Shown piece by piece: positions 13,810 through 21,620 of a stretch of DNA of 32,523 bases. The DNA is from Candidatus Odoribacter faecigallinarum. Its GTDB lineage: Bacteria; Bacteroidota; Bacteroidia; Bacteroidales; Marinifilaceae. How positions within the stretch are numbered: the stretch's first letter is position 1; every line of letters begins with the position of its first letter. The stretch spans positions 1 to 32,523 of the forward strand of contig DXFT01000046.1 of assembly GCA_019114285.1 (NCBI GenBank), given 5' to 3'. The translations under genes were made by a program, and so were the position numbers. The notes under the pieces are model-generated. The model was not told the DNA's origin and searched no databases. It saw only the letters and a list, made by a program, of their open reading frames with translations.

Positions 13810-15114
13810 ATGAATAGATTTTTGATTCTTTGTGCAATAAGTATTGCCAGTTTGTTTGTCGCTTGTGATGATGATTCCTCTAAGCGATTGCCTGATGGAG
13901 TTATATTGAATCCGAATGATGTGCCGGTGGCTGTGCTGGATGCTTTTGAAAAACAATATCCGAATGCTGTAAATGTCAGATGGGAAAAAAAGAACGGGTA
14001 TGCAGTAGCTACTTTTAATGAGAGAGAAGGTAATAAAGATGACCAAAGCGCTTGGTTTTCATGGAGCGAAGGTGTGTGGGGCATGACAGAATATGAGATT
14101 TTGTATGATGCTCTTCCAGACAATGTGCGTGCAGCTTTTGAATCCAGCAAATATGCTGCAAATCCTTGGAAAAAATCGCGGGAAGTTGATGTGTTGCAAC
14201 GTAATGAGAGTGAAACTCTTTATGTCATAGAAGTTTCTAAGGATGAAAAAGGGAAGGAGACTGAGGTTGACCTTTATTATAGTAGTGACAGTATTTTGGT
14301 AAAGGAAATTGCAGATGCCGAGGATGACAAAGATTATTATGAACTATTGCCCCAACGCCCGGAAAGTTTTGTCTCCAATTGGTTGAATACGAATTACCCG
14401 GATGCCCGTATTGTGGATATGGAAATTGAAAATGGCATGACAGAAATTGAATTTATTCACAGTGGGTTGAAATTGGAGGCATTGTTTGACGGTTCATCTG
14501 CTTGGATGCAGACAAAGACAGAGTATGAAGGAAAGTGGATAGAAGAGGTGCCCGTAAATTTAGAAATCATCAAAAATACCTATCCTGACGCACGAATAGA
14601 GGAAGTCGTCAAATATGAGACTGTAAAAAATGGGGTGTATTATTGCGTTGAATTGGAAAGCCGTTTTGATGATGATATGAAAGTTTATATAGACGAAGAA
14701 GGCAGGGAAATCGAGCGTCCCATTGATAACCCGATAACAGGAGGAATTCCTGTCGGAAATAATATTGAGAATTTTATTGCCGACCGCTATCCGGGTGCGG
14801 TTATCATAGAGAAGGATTATGATGACGGTTATACGGAAGTGGGTTTCCGCCATGACAGCTATATAAAAGAAGCTTATTTTACAGGCAGTGAGGAATGGGT
14901 ATGTACAACTTGGGATATCCACCCTGATGATTTGCCAGAGGCTGTACGTTTGACTTTAGAGCAAAAATACAGCAATTATAGGATTGACGGAGAGGTTGAA
15001 GTTATTGAAAATTCCTCCTTTGTCCAATATGAGGTTGAAATAGAAAACGGAAGGCATGAATTAAAGCTAATTTTCGCAAAAGACGGAGAAGTATTACAAG
15101 AAGTGAGAGATTAA
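13810..15114 (+). CDS. PepSY-like domain lipoprotein, three repeats
   Basis: A 434-residue lipoprotein. The signal peptide ends in a lipobox with Cys19, followed at once by Asp-Asp-Asp-Ser-Ser. Acidic residues right after the lipid cysteine resemble the surface-export signal described for Bacteroidota lipoproteins, so an outer-face location is plausible. The mature part holds about three diverged repeats of roughly 130 residues (near 30-165, 175-295 and 305-434). Each contains a YPxA helix-strand start (QYPNAV, NYPDARI, TYPDARI, RYPGAVI) as in the PepSY-like/beta-lactamase-inhibitor-like family (PF11396). The function of that family in gut Bacteroidota is not established. The protein is very acidic. 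It has no operon partner; hairpins follow at 15149. Confidence 0.85.
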   Translation: MNRFLILCAISIASLFVACDDDSSKRLPDGVILNPNDVPVAVLDAFEKQYPNAVNVRWEKKNGYAVATFNEREGNKDDQSAWFSWSEGVWGMTEYEILYDALPDNVRAAFESSKYAANPWKKSREVDVLQRNESETLYVIEVSKDEKGKETEVDLYYSSDSILVKEIADAEDDKDYYELLPQRPESFVSNWLNTNYPDARIVDMEIENGMTEIEFIHSGLKLEALFDGSSAWMQTKTEYEGKWIEEVPVNLEIIKNTYPDARIEEVVKYETVKNGVYYCVELESRFDDDMKVYIDEEGREIERPIDNPITGGIPVGNNIENFIADRYPGAVIIEKDYDDGYTEVGFRHDSYIKEAYFTGSEEWVCTTWDIHPDDLPEAVRLTLEQKYSNYRIDGEVEVIENSSFVQYEVEIENGRHELKLIFAKDGEVLQEVRD

Positions 15115-15148
15115 TATTCTTGTCTAAAAGAATAAAGAGAGGTTGTCC

Positions 15149-15212
15149 AAGCATAGCCAGCTATGCTTCTTGAAATGCCCCCAAAAAGTTGGATAAAAAC
15201 TTTTTGGGGGCA
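15149..15212. repeat. Tandem perfect hairpins downstream of the PepSY gene
   Basis: Hairpin 1: AAGCATAGC (15149-15157) and GCTATGCTT (15160-15168), 9-bp arms with a 2-base loop. Hairpin 2: 15-bp perfect arms, TGCCCCCAAAAAGTT (15176-15190) and AACTTTTTGGGGGCA (15198-15212), with a 7-base loop. The second could end transcription, but it has no T-run after it. The pair, preceded by AGAGGTTGTCC, resembles the end of an insertion sequence or a MITE remnant. The remaining bases to 15397 are AT-rich without a gene. Confidence 0.75.
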
Positions 15213-15397
15213 CTTCATTTTGAACGGTTCATAGAAGGAACTGTCAGTAACCACTAACCCATAAAATTTTCTCACGACAAAAAAGTCAGGCAAAAAGGGA
15301 ATAAAAAAACTTTTTGATGTAATTTTGAGGATGACAAGTGAGTGGTAATTTAGTAATAATAGACTCAACTTTTTCAGCAAAGAAGAAGGAAAAATGA

Positions 15398-15826
15398 ATG
15401 AATGGAATAAAAGTGTATATGATGAAAGAGAAGGTAGAGTTATTGAATGATATTTGTAAAAATACGTTGGTGGAGAATTTAGGTATTGTGTTTACCGCTT
15501 CCGGAGAAGATTGGTTGGAGGCACGGATGCCCATTGATAGCCGTACCTGCCGTCCGGACGGGGCGTTGCACGGTGGCGCAAACATGGCTCTGGCGGAGAC
15601 AGTTGGCGGAGCTTTGAGTACGATGTTGCAGCCGGAAGGGGAGCGTTTCCGGGTGTTTGGCATTGAGGTGAACGGAAACCATGTGAAGCAAGCCCGCGGG
15701 ACATCTGTTACCGCACGGGGATACTTCCTCCACCGGGGCAGGCGGACGCAAGTTGTACAGGTGGAAATCCGTGATGAATACGGTACTTTAGTGACAATCA
15801 ACCGAGTGACCAACATGGTCGTGTAA
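15398..15826 (+). CDS. PaaI/YbdB-type hotdog-fold acyl-CoA thioesterase
   Basis: A 142-residue single hotdog-domain thioesterase. The central helix carries the catalytic-site signature DGALHGGANMALAET (about residues 51-65), with HGG as in PaaI, YbdB and DHNA-CoA thioesterases, then the long beta strands of the fold. It hydrolyses an aromatic or other acyl-CoA in the cytosol; substrate is unknown. Menaquinone synthesis (DHNA-CoA hydrolysis) is one possibility, but no men gene is in the window. ATG at 15398 is preceded by an AGAAGGA site at good spacing; 15419 (MMKEKVELL) is an alternative. The next 400 bases carry no clear gene. Confidence 0.88.
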   Translation: MNGIKVYMMKEKVELLNDICKNTLVENLGIVFTASGEDWLEARMPIDSRTCRPDGALHGGANMALAETVGGALSTMLQPEGERFRVFGIEVNGNHVKQARGTSVTARGYFLHRGRRTQVVQVEIRDEYGTLVTINRVTNMVV

Positions 15827-15883
15827 ACAGGGAAAGATGTGCCGGACTGAAAGTATCTGTAAATAGGTTACAAATATCCGTAA

Positions 15884-16045
15884 ATGCGTTATAGTCTTTG
15901 CAAAGCCCGTCCTAATATGCTTACGCCTGCAGAACGGGAAGCGCTTGGGGCTGCCATTTATGCCTATCGTCATGCACCGGATGTGGAGAATGCTTGGCAA
16001 AATGTCCCCAACACTTGGATATTCCTGGTTTATTGGCAAAGGTGA
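15884..16045 (+). CDS. Possible small protein of 53 residues, or remnant, in an otherwise gene-poor stretch
   Basis: The stretch 15827-16229 has no clear gene. The best candidate is a 53-codon frame from ATG 15884 to TGA 16043-16045 with ordinary composition (LTPAEREALGAAIYAYRHAP near its middle). A second frame continues beyond it with another reading, so a frameshifted remnant of a longer gene is possible. I see no ribosome site or promoter for it and do not recognise the sequence. It may be noncoding. Confidence 0.25.
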   Translation: MRYSLCKARPNMLTPAEREALGAAIYAYRHAPDVENAWQNVPNTWIFLVYWQR

Positions 16046-16151
16046 AAGAAACAATGGGAAGGTAAAAGCACTTTCCCAAACCTTTATCTTATGGAATGAC
16101 AGTGGACAATCGTTGGAAACGGGGATTGTCAGCAAAATTTATGAAAGTCTG

Positions 16152-16184
16152 TTGTCTAATGACGATAAAATCTTGTTATTTTTG
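16152..16184 (+). promoter_or_regulatory. Promoter of the M13 metallopeptidase gene
   Basis: TTGT (16152-16155), a 21-base spacer and TATTTTTG (16177-16184) fit the Bacteroidales consensus. The leader would be about 40 bases. Confidence 0.6.
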
Positions 16185-16229
16185 CGCTTACTTTGTAGAT
16201 GAATCAAGTTTTAATCAATAAGTATAATT

Positions 16230-18263
16230 ATGAATAAAGGATTTTATGTATCGGTATTGGCACTTGCCTTGGCAACAGTAGCTTGCAACGGCAAGAAGGA
16301 GGGTGCCTTGAGTGGGGGCATTGATGTTGCGAATCTGGATAAAACTGTTTCTCCCAAGACAGATTTTTACCAGTACGCTTGTGGGGGATGGATGAAGACG
16401 CATCCGTTGACAGATGAGTACGGACGTTTCGGTTCTTTTGATTTGTTGGCGGAAAATAATCGGACTCAATTGCATGGATTAATTAAAGGTCTTGCCACTC
16501 AGCAGCAGGAACCGGGTAGCATCGGACAGAAGATAGGGGATTTGTATAATCTGGCGATGGATTCCACAAAATTGAATGCTGACGGAATGAAACCGATGAA
16601 ACCAATGTTGGATAAGGTTGCAGCGGTGAAAGACCGTAAGGGTTTGACTGTATTGGCAGCTGAAATGACACGCCAAGGCTTGGGGGCTTATTTTAATCTG
16701 TTCATAGGGGCTGACGAGAAAAACAGCAGCATGAATATTGTGCAGGCATTCCAAGGCGGGTTAGGTCTTGGCGACCGCGATTATTATCTTTCTGATGACG
16801 CGCACAACAAGGATATTCGTGCGAAGTATGAAGCCCACATTGCGAGGATGTTCCGCTTAGCAGGATATGAGGAGGGACAAGCAGTGAAAGCAGCAGGTCA
16901 GGCAATGGCAGTGGAGACCGATTTGGCAAAGGCTGCCTATGACAGGGTGAAAGCGCGTGACCCGCAAGCCAATTACCATAAAATGACTGTGGCAGAATTG
17001 GAACGGCAAGCACCGGGGATAGATTGGAATTTGTATTTCAAGTCTCTCGGATTGCCGGAAGTAAAGGAGTTGAACGTGGCGCAGCCGGAAGCTTTGGCAG
17101 AGGTTGCAAAACAAGTGGGGAAGGGAGATTTGGATGCACAGAAATCATATTTGCTTTGGAAAGTGATTGACGGGGCGGCTTCTTACTTGAGTGATGAATT
17201 TGTAGAAGCTAATTTTGATTTCTATGGCAAAGTCTTGTCCGGGACGCCGGAAATGCAACCTCGTTGGAAACGGGCAGTGTCGGCAGTGGATGGCATGATG
17301 GGAGAAGCTGTCGGCAAAATGTACGTGGAGAAATACTTCCCCGCTGCAGCCAAGGAACGGATGGTGAAATTGGTTGGCAATCTGCAACAGGCATTGGGTG
17401 AGCGTATCCGTGCATTGACGTGGATGAGCGATGAGACGAAGGCAAAGGCGCTGGAAAAATTGTCTGCCATTTATGTGAAAGTGGGCTATCCTGACCAATG
17501 GCGTGATTACAGTTCGTTGGACATCAAAAAGGATTCTTATTGGGCAAATGTCCTTCGTTCCAATGTATTCGAATATGATTATATGCTGGCAAAGAACGGA
17601 AAACCGGTGGATAAGACAGAATGGATGATGACACCGCAGACAGTGAATGCTTATTATAATCCGACGACGAATGAGATTTGTTTCCCTGCCGGTATTTTGC
17701 AGTATCCGTTTTTTGACATGAAGGCAGATGACGCTTTTAATTATGGGGCTATCGGTGTGGTCATCGGTCATGAGATGACCCACGGGTTTGACAATCATGG
17801 ACGCCAATATGACAAAGATGGTAATCTACGGGATTGGTGGACGGCAGAGGATGCCAAGAAGTTTGAGGAACGCACCCAAGTCTTGGTGGATTGGTTTGAT
17901 AAGATAGAAGTACTTCCGGGATTGCATGCTAATGGCAAGTTGACCTTGGGTGAGAACATTGCCGATTACGGTGGTTTGCAAGTGGCTTTCCAGGCTTTCC
18001 ACAATGCGGTGAAAGATGCTCCGTTGGGCGTTGTGGACGGTTTTACTCCTGAACAGCGTTTCTATCTGGCATACGCCGGCGTGTGGGCTGCCAATATCCG
18101 GGACGAAGAAATCCGTTTGCGTACGCAGACTGACGAGCATTCTTTGGGACGTTGGAGGGTAAATGCAACCCTTCCGCACATTGAAGGCTGGTATGAAGCG
18201 TTTGGCGTACAGGAAGGAGACCCGATGTATCTGGCTCCGGATAAACGGGCTTCTATCTGGTAA
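16230..18263 (+). CDS. pepO: M13 family (neprilysin/PepO-like) metallopeptidase lipoprotein
   Basis: A 677-residue zinc endopeptidase that cuts small peptides. The signal peptide ends in a lipobox with Cys19, so it is membrane-anchored in the periplasm or on the cell surface. The N-terminal M13 domain begins near DFYQYACGGWM (about residues 45-55). The zinc site is His514-Glu-Met-Thr-His518 with Glu575 in GENIADYGGL as third ligand and Asp579 as the supporting aspartate. NAYYNP near residue 470 matches the substrate-binding segment of neprilysin. The end, which lacks the usual CxxW, reads DPMYLAPDKRASIW, close to the family's C-terminus. Length is as expected (about 670-690). A good promoter precedes it and a terminator follows at 18272. 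Confidence 0.95.
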   Translation: MNKGFYVSVLALALATVACNGKKEGALSGGIDVANLDKTVSPKTDFYQYACGGWMKTHPLTDEYGRFGSFDLLAENNRTQLHGLIKGLATQQQEPGSIGQKIGDLYNLAMDSTKLNADGMKPMKPMLDKVAAVKDRKGLTVLAAEMTRQGLGAYFNLFIGADEKNSSMNIVQAFQGGLGLGDRDYYLSDDAHNKDIRAKYEAHIARMFRLAGYEEGQAVKAAGQAMAVETDLAKAAYDRVKARDPQANYHKMTVAELERQAPGIDWNLYFKSLGLPEVKELNVAQPEALAEVAKQVGKGDLDAQKSYLLWKVIDGAASYLSDEFVEANFDFYGKVLSGTPEMQPRWKRAVSAVDGMMGEAVGKMYVEKYFPAAAKERMVKLVGNLQQALGERIRALTWMSDETKAKALEKLSAIYVKVGYPDQWRDYSSLDIKKDSYWANVLRSNVFEYDYMLAKNGKPVDKTEWMMTPQTVNAYYNPTTNEICFPAGILQYPFFDMKADDAFNYGAIGVVIGHEMTHGFDNHGRQYDKDGNLRDWWTAEDAKKFEERTQVLVDWFDKIEVLPGLHANGKLTLGENIADYGGLQVAFQAFHNAVKDAPLGVVDGFTPEQRFYLAYAGVWAANIRDEEIRLRTQTDEHSLGRWRVNATLPHIEGWYEAFGVQEGDPMYLAPDKRASIW

Positions 18264-18271
18264 TACTTTTA

Positions 18272-18313
18272 AGAAGGCTGTACAAAAGGAATGCAGCCTT
18301 CTCTTGTTTTTGT
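18272..18313 (+). terminator. Intrinsic terminator after the M13 gene
   Basis: AGAAGGCTG (18272-18280) pairs with CAGCCTTCT (18294-18302) across a 13-base loop, followed by a T-rich tail. It begins 9 bases past the stop codon. Confidence 0.8.
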
Positions 18314-18338
18314 TCTAAACAAATGATATGAGTAAATG

Positions 18339-18383
18339 AAGCAGCCTGTCTTTGACAAAGCATACGTCAAGGACAGGCTGCTT
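18339..18383. terminator. Strong hairpin between convergent genes
   Basis: Arms of 18 bases (18339-18356 and 18366-18383) pair with one mismatch around a 9-base loop. The core is AAGCAGCCTGTC with GACAGGCTGCTT. It lies between the M13 terminator and repeat copy B and could act on either strand; neither side has a long T-run. Confidence 0.6.
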
Positions 18384-18400
18384 GTTCATAGTGAAGACAA

Positions 18401-18570
18401 GACCAAATCAAATGTTATCCCGGTAACACACCCCCAAATTCCCCGTTCCTCCGCCCATGCCAATGAGAGGAAGAAGGGGGATAAATCGGAGTTGAAACGG
18501 CTTTGATACGGGAACAGACCGTGTACAGACCGGGAAAACGATTAAAGATGAGCGATTAACGATTAATGAT
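18401..18570 (-). repeat. Dispersed intergenic repeat, copy B
   Basis: The reverse complement matches copies A (9187-9350) and C (30920-31080) along its whole length, with no gaps in the central 99 bases. It shares TTTTC-CGGTCTGT, GTTCCCGTATCAA, TTGGCATGGGCGGAGGAA and GGGGTGTGTTACC with copy A. It begins 55 bases past the stop codon of the minus-strand MutS-like gene and runs in the same direction. No gene is seen between 18264 and 18624. Confidence 0.85.
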
Positions 18571-18624
18571 AGAAATTTATAATTTCTGGATTTCTGCCTC
18601 TGTAAATCGGTGTTCCTCACTGTG

Positions 18625-20409
18625 TTATATCAGTCCCATTTGTTTTAAGAGTATGCTGGCATTCATGGTGGTACTGACACCTTTATGGAGTTTATAGTCA
18701 TATTGGATTTCTTCCCCTTGGTGAGTGATTTCAAAACAGACATTAAAGAAATTCTCCGGATATTCATTTTCCAATTCTCCTAATGCCAAATCATGGGTTG
18801 CTATTAGTCCGGTAACAGGGTATTGCAGCAATTTGCGGAGGAATGCGAGAGAACCATTTAGTTTGTCAACGGAATTGGTTCCTTTGAGCATTTCATCAAG
18901 TATGATGAATACGTGTTCTTGCTTTGCCATTTCGACCAATTGTTTTAGCCGCAATAATTCGGCGTGGAAGTAGGAGGTATCTTTTGCCAGATTGTCGGTG
19001 GTGCGCATGCTGGTGAAGAGGGCTGTGGGATGAAAATCAAAACGGGCGCTGCGCACAACGTTGCCGGATTGTGCCAGGACAAGGTTGATTCCGACGGTGC
19101 GGAGGAAAGTGCTTTTCCCTGCCATGTTTGCTCCCGTGACAATGAACATTTGGTGTTCCCGGAGGATGGCAAAGTCGTTGGTTACGCATTTTTTATTTTG
19201 CAGCAGTGGATGTCCTATTCCTTCGGCATTCAACTGATAGTTGTCGCTGATTACCGGAAATGTATATTCCGGGTGGTTGAAGCTGAAGTTTGCCATGCTT
19301 GCCAAGGCATCTGTCTGGCTGATGGCGGTTGTCCATTGGTTGATGCAGGCGCTGTATTTTTCTTTCCATTTGTCTAAATCCAAAATGGTATGCATGTCAC
19401 GCAAGTATAGCCCGTTCAGGAAAAAAGCTGCAATGAGGTTGCCACGCTGGTCTAATTTTTCTTGTATCCTTTTTAAGGATGATAAGGCTTTTAGAGCATT
19501 TTGATTGTCCTGGAAAAGTAGTTTTTTTATTTCCTGCAAGTGGGAAGAGGTAAAAGGTTGTCTTTCCAGAAGACGTACGAGAGGGAGGTAGTTGCTTATA
19601 CTACTGATGAAGGTATTTAAACGATTGTGATATTGGTTTATTTTTTTGAGGAGGAATGAAAGCGCCAGCAGTTGCGATAAGGAAAGAAGCAGGGGAATGG
19701 GATAGGGGAGAATGCCGGCTATCGTACATCCCCATGTTGCGATGGTACATCCATTGATAAAGAGGAGGATACGGCGGATTCTTTTCTTGTGGTGAAAGAA
19801 GGGTGGTTCCTGTTGCCATTGATAGAGGTTTTCAGTATTTATTTCTTGTATTTTTTGCGTTTTGCCATTGGCCCGGAAAAGTTGCCGCCATGACGGCAAG
19901 GCAGTTAACTCGCGAACGGCTTCCTGGCGGCGTAGGATTTCTTGGCGTTGCAGGCAAGGGGTAAGCAGCCATTCAGCCAATTGCCGTTGCCCTTCATGGG
20001 TGACTGTGCGGTCCAGGTGGCGGAACAGGGAGTCATCACCGAATAAATCCAAGTCGCAAGCATAGGGATGGGAGGGGTGCCCATATTCTTTGCCGGCGGG
20101 GAAGGGAGAGAGGTCGCCTTGCAGATAGGCATTTTCTTCTTCATTAATTCGGATAAGGGCTTCTGTGACCCGAATGTGGTTAACGACTTTGCTGTCTATG
20201 CGTGTCATGGCAATAAAGGCGATAATGGCGACGAGCAGTGGATACAGGAAATAAGGAGTTCCGTCGTTAATGGCGATATAGATTTGCCATACGATGATGG
20301 CGAATATAAGTATTTTTGTAATGGTAATGAAGTTGCGTTGTTTTTGGTATTGACGGAGGGTATGTTTGTGTTTCTCTGATTGGGATTTGTAATAAGTTAT
20401 TGGTTCCAT
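18625..20409 (-). CDS. Membrane-associated MutS-family ATPase
   Basis: A 594-residue protein with the C-terminal ATPase domain of MutS: Walker A GANMAGKST (residues 426-434), the TSMRTTDNL signature, Walker B ILDEMLKGTNS and the ATHD loop near residue 552. The core domain ahead of it is recognisable, but the N-terminal mismatch-reading domain of MutS is absent. Instead there are hydrophobic segments at about 27-70 (two helices) and about 215-260 (two helices), so it is probably an inner-membrane protein. Such proteins occur widely in Bacteroidota and their role is unknown; classical mismatch repair is unlikely. It is divergent from the TRIC gene, with a CAAAAGTA (TACTTTTG on its strand) -7 box at 20432-20439. 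Confidence 0.9.
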   Translation of the reverse strand: MEPITYYKSQSEKHKHTLRQYQKQRNFITITKILIFAIIVWQIYIAINDGTPYFLYPLLVAIIAFIAMTRIDSKVVNHIRVTEALIRINEEENAYLQGDLSPFPAGKEYGHPSHPYACDLDLFGDDSLFRHLDRTVTHEGQRQLAEWLLTPCLQRQEILRRQEAVRELTALPSWRQLFRANGKTQKIQEINTENLYQWQQEPPFFHHKKRIRRILLFINGCTIATWGCTIAGILPYPIPLLLSLSQLLALSFLLKKINQYHNRLNTFISSISNYLPLVRLLERQPFTSSHLQEIKKLLFQDNQNALKALSSLKRIQEKLDQRGNLIAAFFLNGLYLRDMHTILDLDKWKEKYSACINQWTTAISQTDALASMANFSFNHPEYTFPVISDNYQLNAEGIGHPLLQNKKCVTNDFAILREHQMFIVTGANMAGKSTFLRTVGINLVLAQSGNVVRSARFDFHPTALFTSMRTTDNLAKDTSYFHAELLRLKQLVEMAKQEHVFIILDEMLKGTNSVDKLNGSLAFLRKLLQYPVTGLIATHDLALGELENEYPENFFNVCFEITHQGEEIQYDYKLHKGVSTTMNASILLKQMGLI

Positions 20410-20472
20410 GTTGTTCCGGTGTTTTGAAATGCAAAAGTAATAAAGAAAAATCTACATGTTGAAAAAAAGCAT

Positions 20473-20480
20473 TACTTTTG
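20473..20480 (+). promoter_or_regulatory. -7 box for the TRIC-type channel gene
   Basis: TACTTTTG matches TAnnTTTG, 23 bases before the start codon; no clear -33 box. The same octamer on the minus strand at 20432-20439 serves the divergent MutS-like gene. Confidence 0.45.
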
Positions 20481-20503
20481 CGCTCCGAAAAAAATAATAT
20501 TCC

Positions 20504-21121
20504 ATGGATTTTCTGACAATTATTGATTATCTGGGTACTTTTGCATTTGCCATTAGCGGTATCCGTTTAGCGTCAGCCAAGCGCTTTGATTGGTTTGGCG
20601 CTTATGTGGTTGGTTTTGTTACAGCAGTTGGAGGAGGAACTATCCGCGATTTGCTGTTGGATGTGCCTCCTTTTTGGATGCAGCAGCCTTCTTACCTTAT
20701 TGTAACGGCTGCAGCCCTTGGATTTGTCATCATTTTTGGGAAGTATGTCATCCGTTTGAATAATACTTTTTTTATTTTTGATGCGATAGGTTTGGGATTA
20801 TTCACAGTGGTGGGCATGGAGAAGAGCATCGCCCATGATTATCCAATTTGGGTGGGTATTATTATGGGGACTTTGACGGGAGCTGCAGGTGGCGTGTTGC
20901 GGGACGCCTTGATTAATGAAGTCCCCTTGATATTCCGGAAGGAGATTTATGCTTTGGCTTGTGTGTTTGGTGGCTTGTGCTATTATTTGTGTACTTTTTG
21001 GGGTGTGAATGATGTGGTCGCTCAAATTATAGGGGCAATTTCCGTTATTTTGATGCGTCTGTTGGCTGTGAAGTATCATTTGAGTCTGCCGGTTTTGAAA
21101 GGGGAAACAGGAAATACCTAA
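20504..21121 (+). CDS. TRIC/UPF0126 family membrane protein (trimeric cation channel type)
   Basis: A 205-residue polytopic protein made of two internal repeats, each with three membrane helices, plus a seventh helix. Each repeat has a conserved glycine-rich turn followed by Arg-Asp: GGGTIRDLLLD (about 46-56) and GAAGGVLRDALINEVPLIFRKEIYA (shown in part; about 126-150). This is the YicG/TRIC pattern. Bacterial TRIC homologues form trimeric channels for monovalent cations in the inner membrane; physiological role is unclear. It is divergent from the MutS-like gene and followed by its own short intergenic gap, where the cupin promoter lies. Confidence 0.92.
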   Translation: MDFLTIIDYLGTFAFAISGIRLASAKRFDWFGAYVVGFVTAVGGGTIRDLLLDVPPFWMQQPSYLIVTAAALGFVIIFGKYVIRLNNTFFIFDAIGLGLFTVVGMEKSIAHDYPIWVGIIMGTLTGAAGGVLRDALINEVPLIFRKEIYALACVFGGLCYYLCTFWGVNDVVAQIIGAISVILMRLLAVKYHLSLPVLKGETGNT

Positions 21122-21141
21122 ATATTGTGATTGGAAAAGCA

Positions 21142-21172
21142 TTGTTACTTTCATAAAGTGTGCGTATCTTTG
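21142..21172 (+). promoter_or_regulatory. Promoter of the cupin gene
   Basis: TTGT (21142-21145), a 19-base spacer and TATCTTTG (21165-21172). The leader would be about 58 bases. Confidence 0.62.
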
Positions 21173-21236
21173 CCCCCCGGGAAAAGTAGTAGTGAAACAT
21201 AATTAAGTCTAATCTAATAGTGTTTTGTAGTAGGAT

Positions 21237-21557
21237 ATGGAACTGAAAAATATTTTTTCAAATTTAGCGGATGCCGGGGAAGAAGAGCAATTTACTGTAT
21301 TGGGCAAGTCTGCCAATTGTCGTATTGAACGTATTGTCTCATCTGGATACAGTTCTCCGGAAGGCTTTTGGTATGACCAGGAGAATGACGAGTTTATTTT
21401 GTTGTTACAGGGAGAAGCCACGTTGGAATTTGAAGATGGAATGAGGGAAATGAAAGCGGGTGATTATTTGATTATTCCTAAAAATTGTAAACATCGTATA
21501 GCCAAAAGCAGCCTTGCTCCGGCATGCGTGTGGTTGTGTGTTTTCGACTTGGATTGA
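21237..21557 (+). CDS. Small cupin-domain protein
   Basis: A 106-residue single cupin domain. Cupin motif 1 is represented by WYDQENDEFILLLQGEATLEFED (about residues 45-67, given in part), with Glu where a metal-binding Glu usually stands but Asp/Asn in place of the motif-1 His pair. Motif 2 is GDYLIIPKNCKHRI, with His near residue 88. The incomplete ligand set leaves metal binding uncertain. Such small cupins act as isomerases, sugar-binding or sensory proteins; no specific role can be assigned. It has a good promoter of its own and ends 63 bases before uvrA, which also has a -7 box. Confidence 0.85.
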   Translation: MELKNIFSNLADAGEEEQFTVLGKSANCRIERIVSSGYSSPEGFWYDQENDEFILLLQGEATLEFEDGMREMKAGDYLIIPKNCKHRIAKSSLAPACVWLCVFDLD

Positions 21558-21586
21558 TTTCTATTTTACTCTTTCATATATTTCCT

Positions 21587-21594
21587 TAATTTTG
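21587..21594 (+). promoter_or_regulatory. -7 box for uvrA
   Basis: TAATTTTG matches TAnnTTTG, with a weak TTTT 20 bases upstream (21563-21566). The leader would be about 20 bases. No LexA-type palindrome is evident. Confidence 0.45.
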
Positions 21595-21620
21595 CAGGCT
21601 CATGTTATAGGCATAAAAAT

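Noticed and set aside
18408-18620. 70-codon minus-strand frame over repeat copy B
   Set aside because: Lies in the dispersed repeat; the frame is not the one shared by the other copies and there is no ribosome site.
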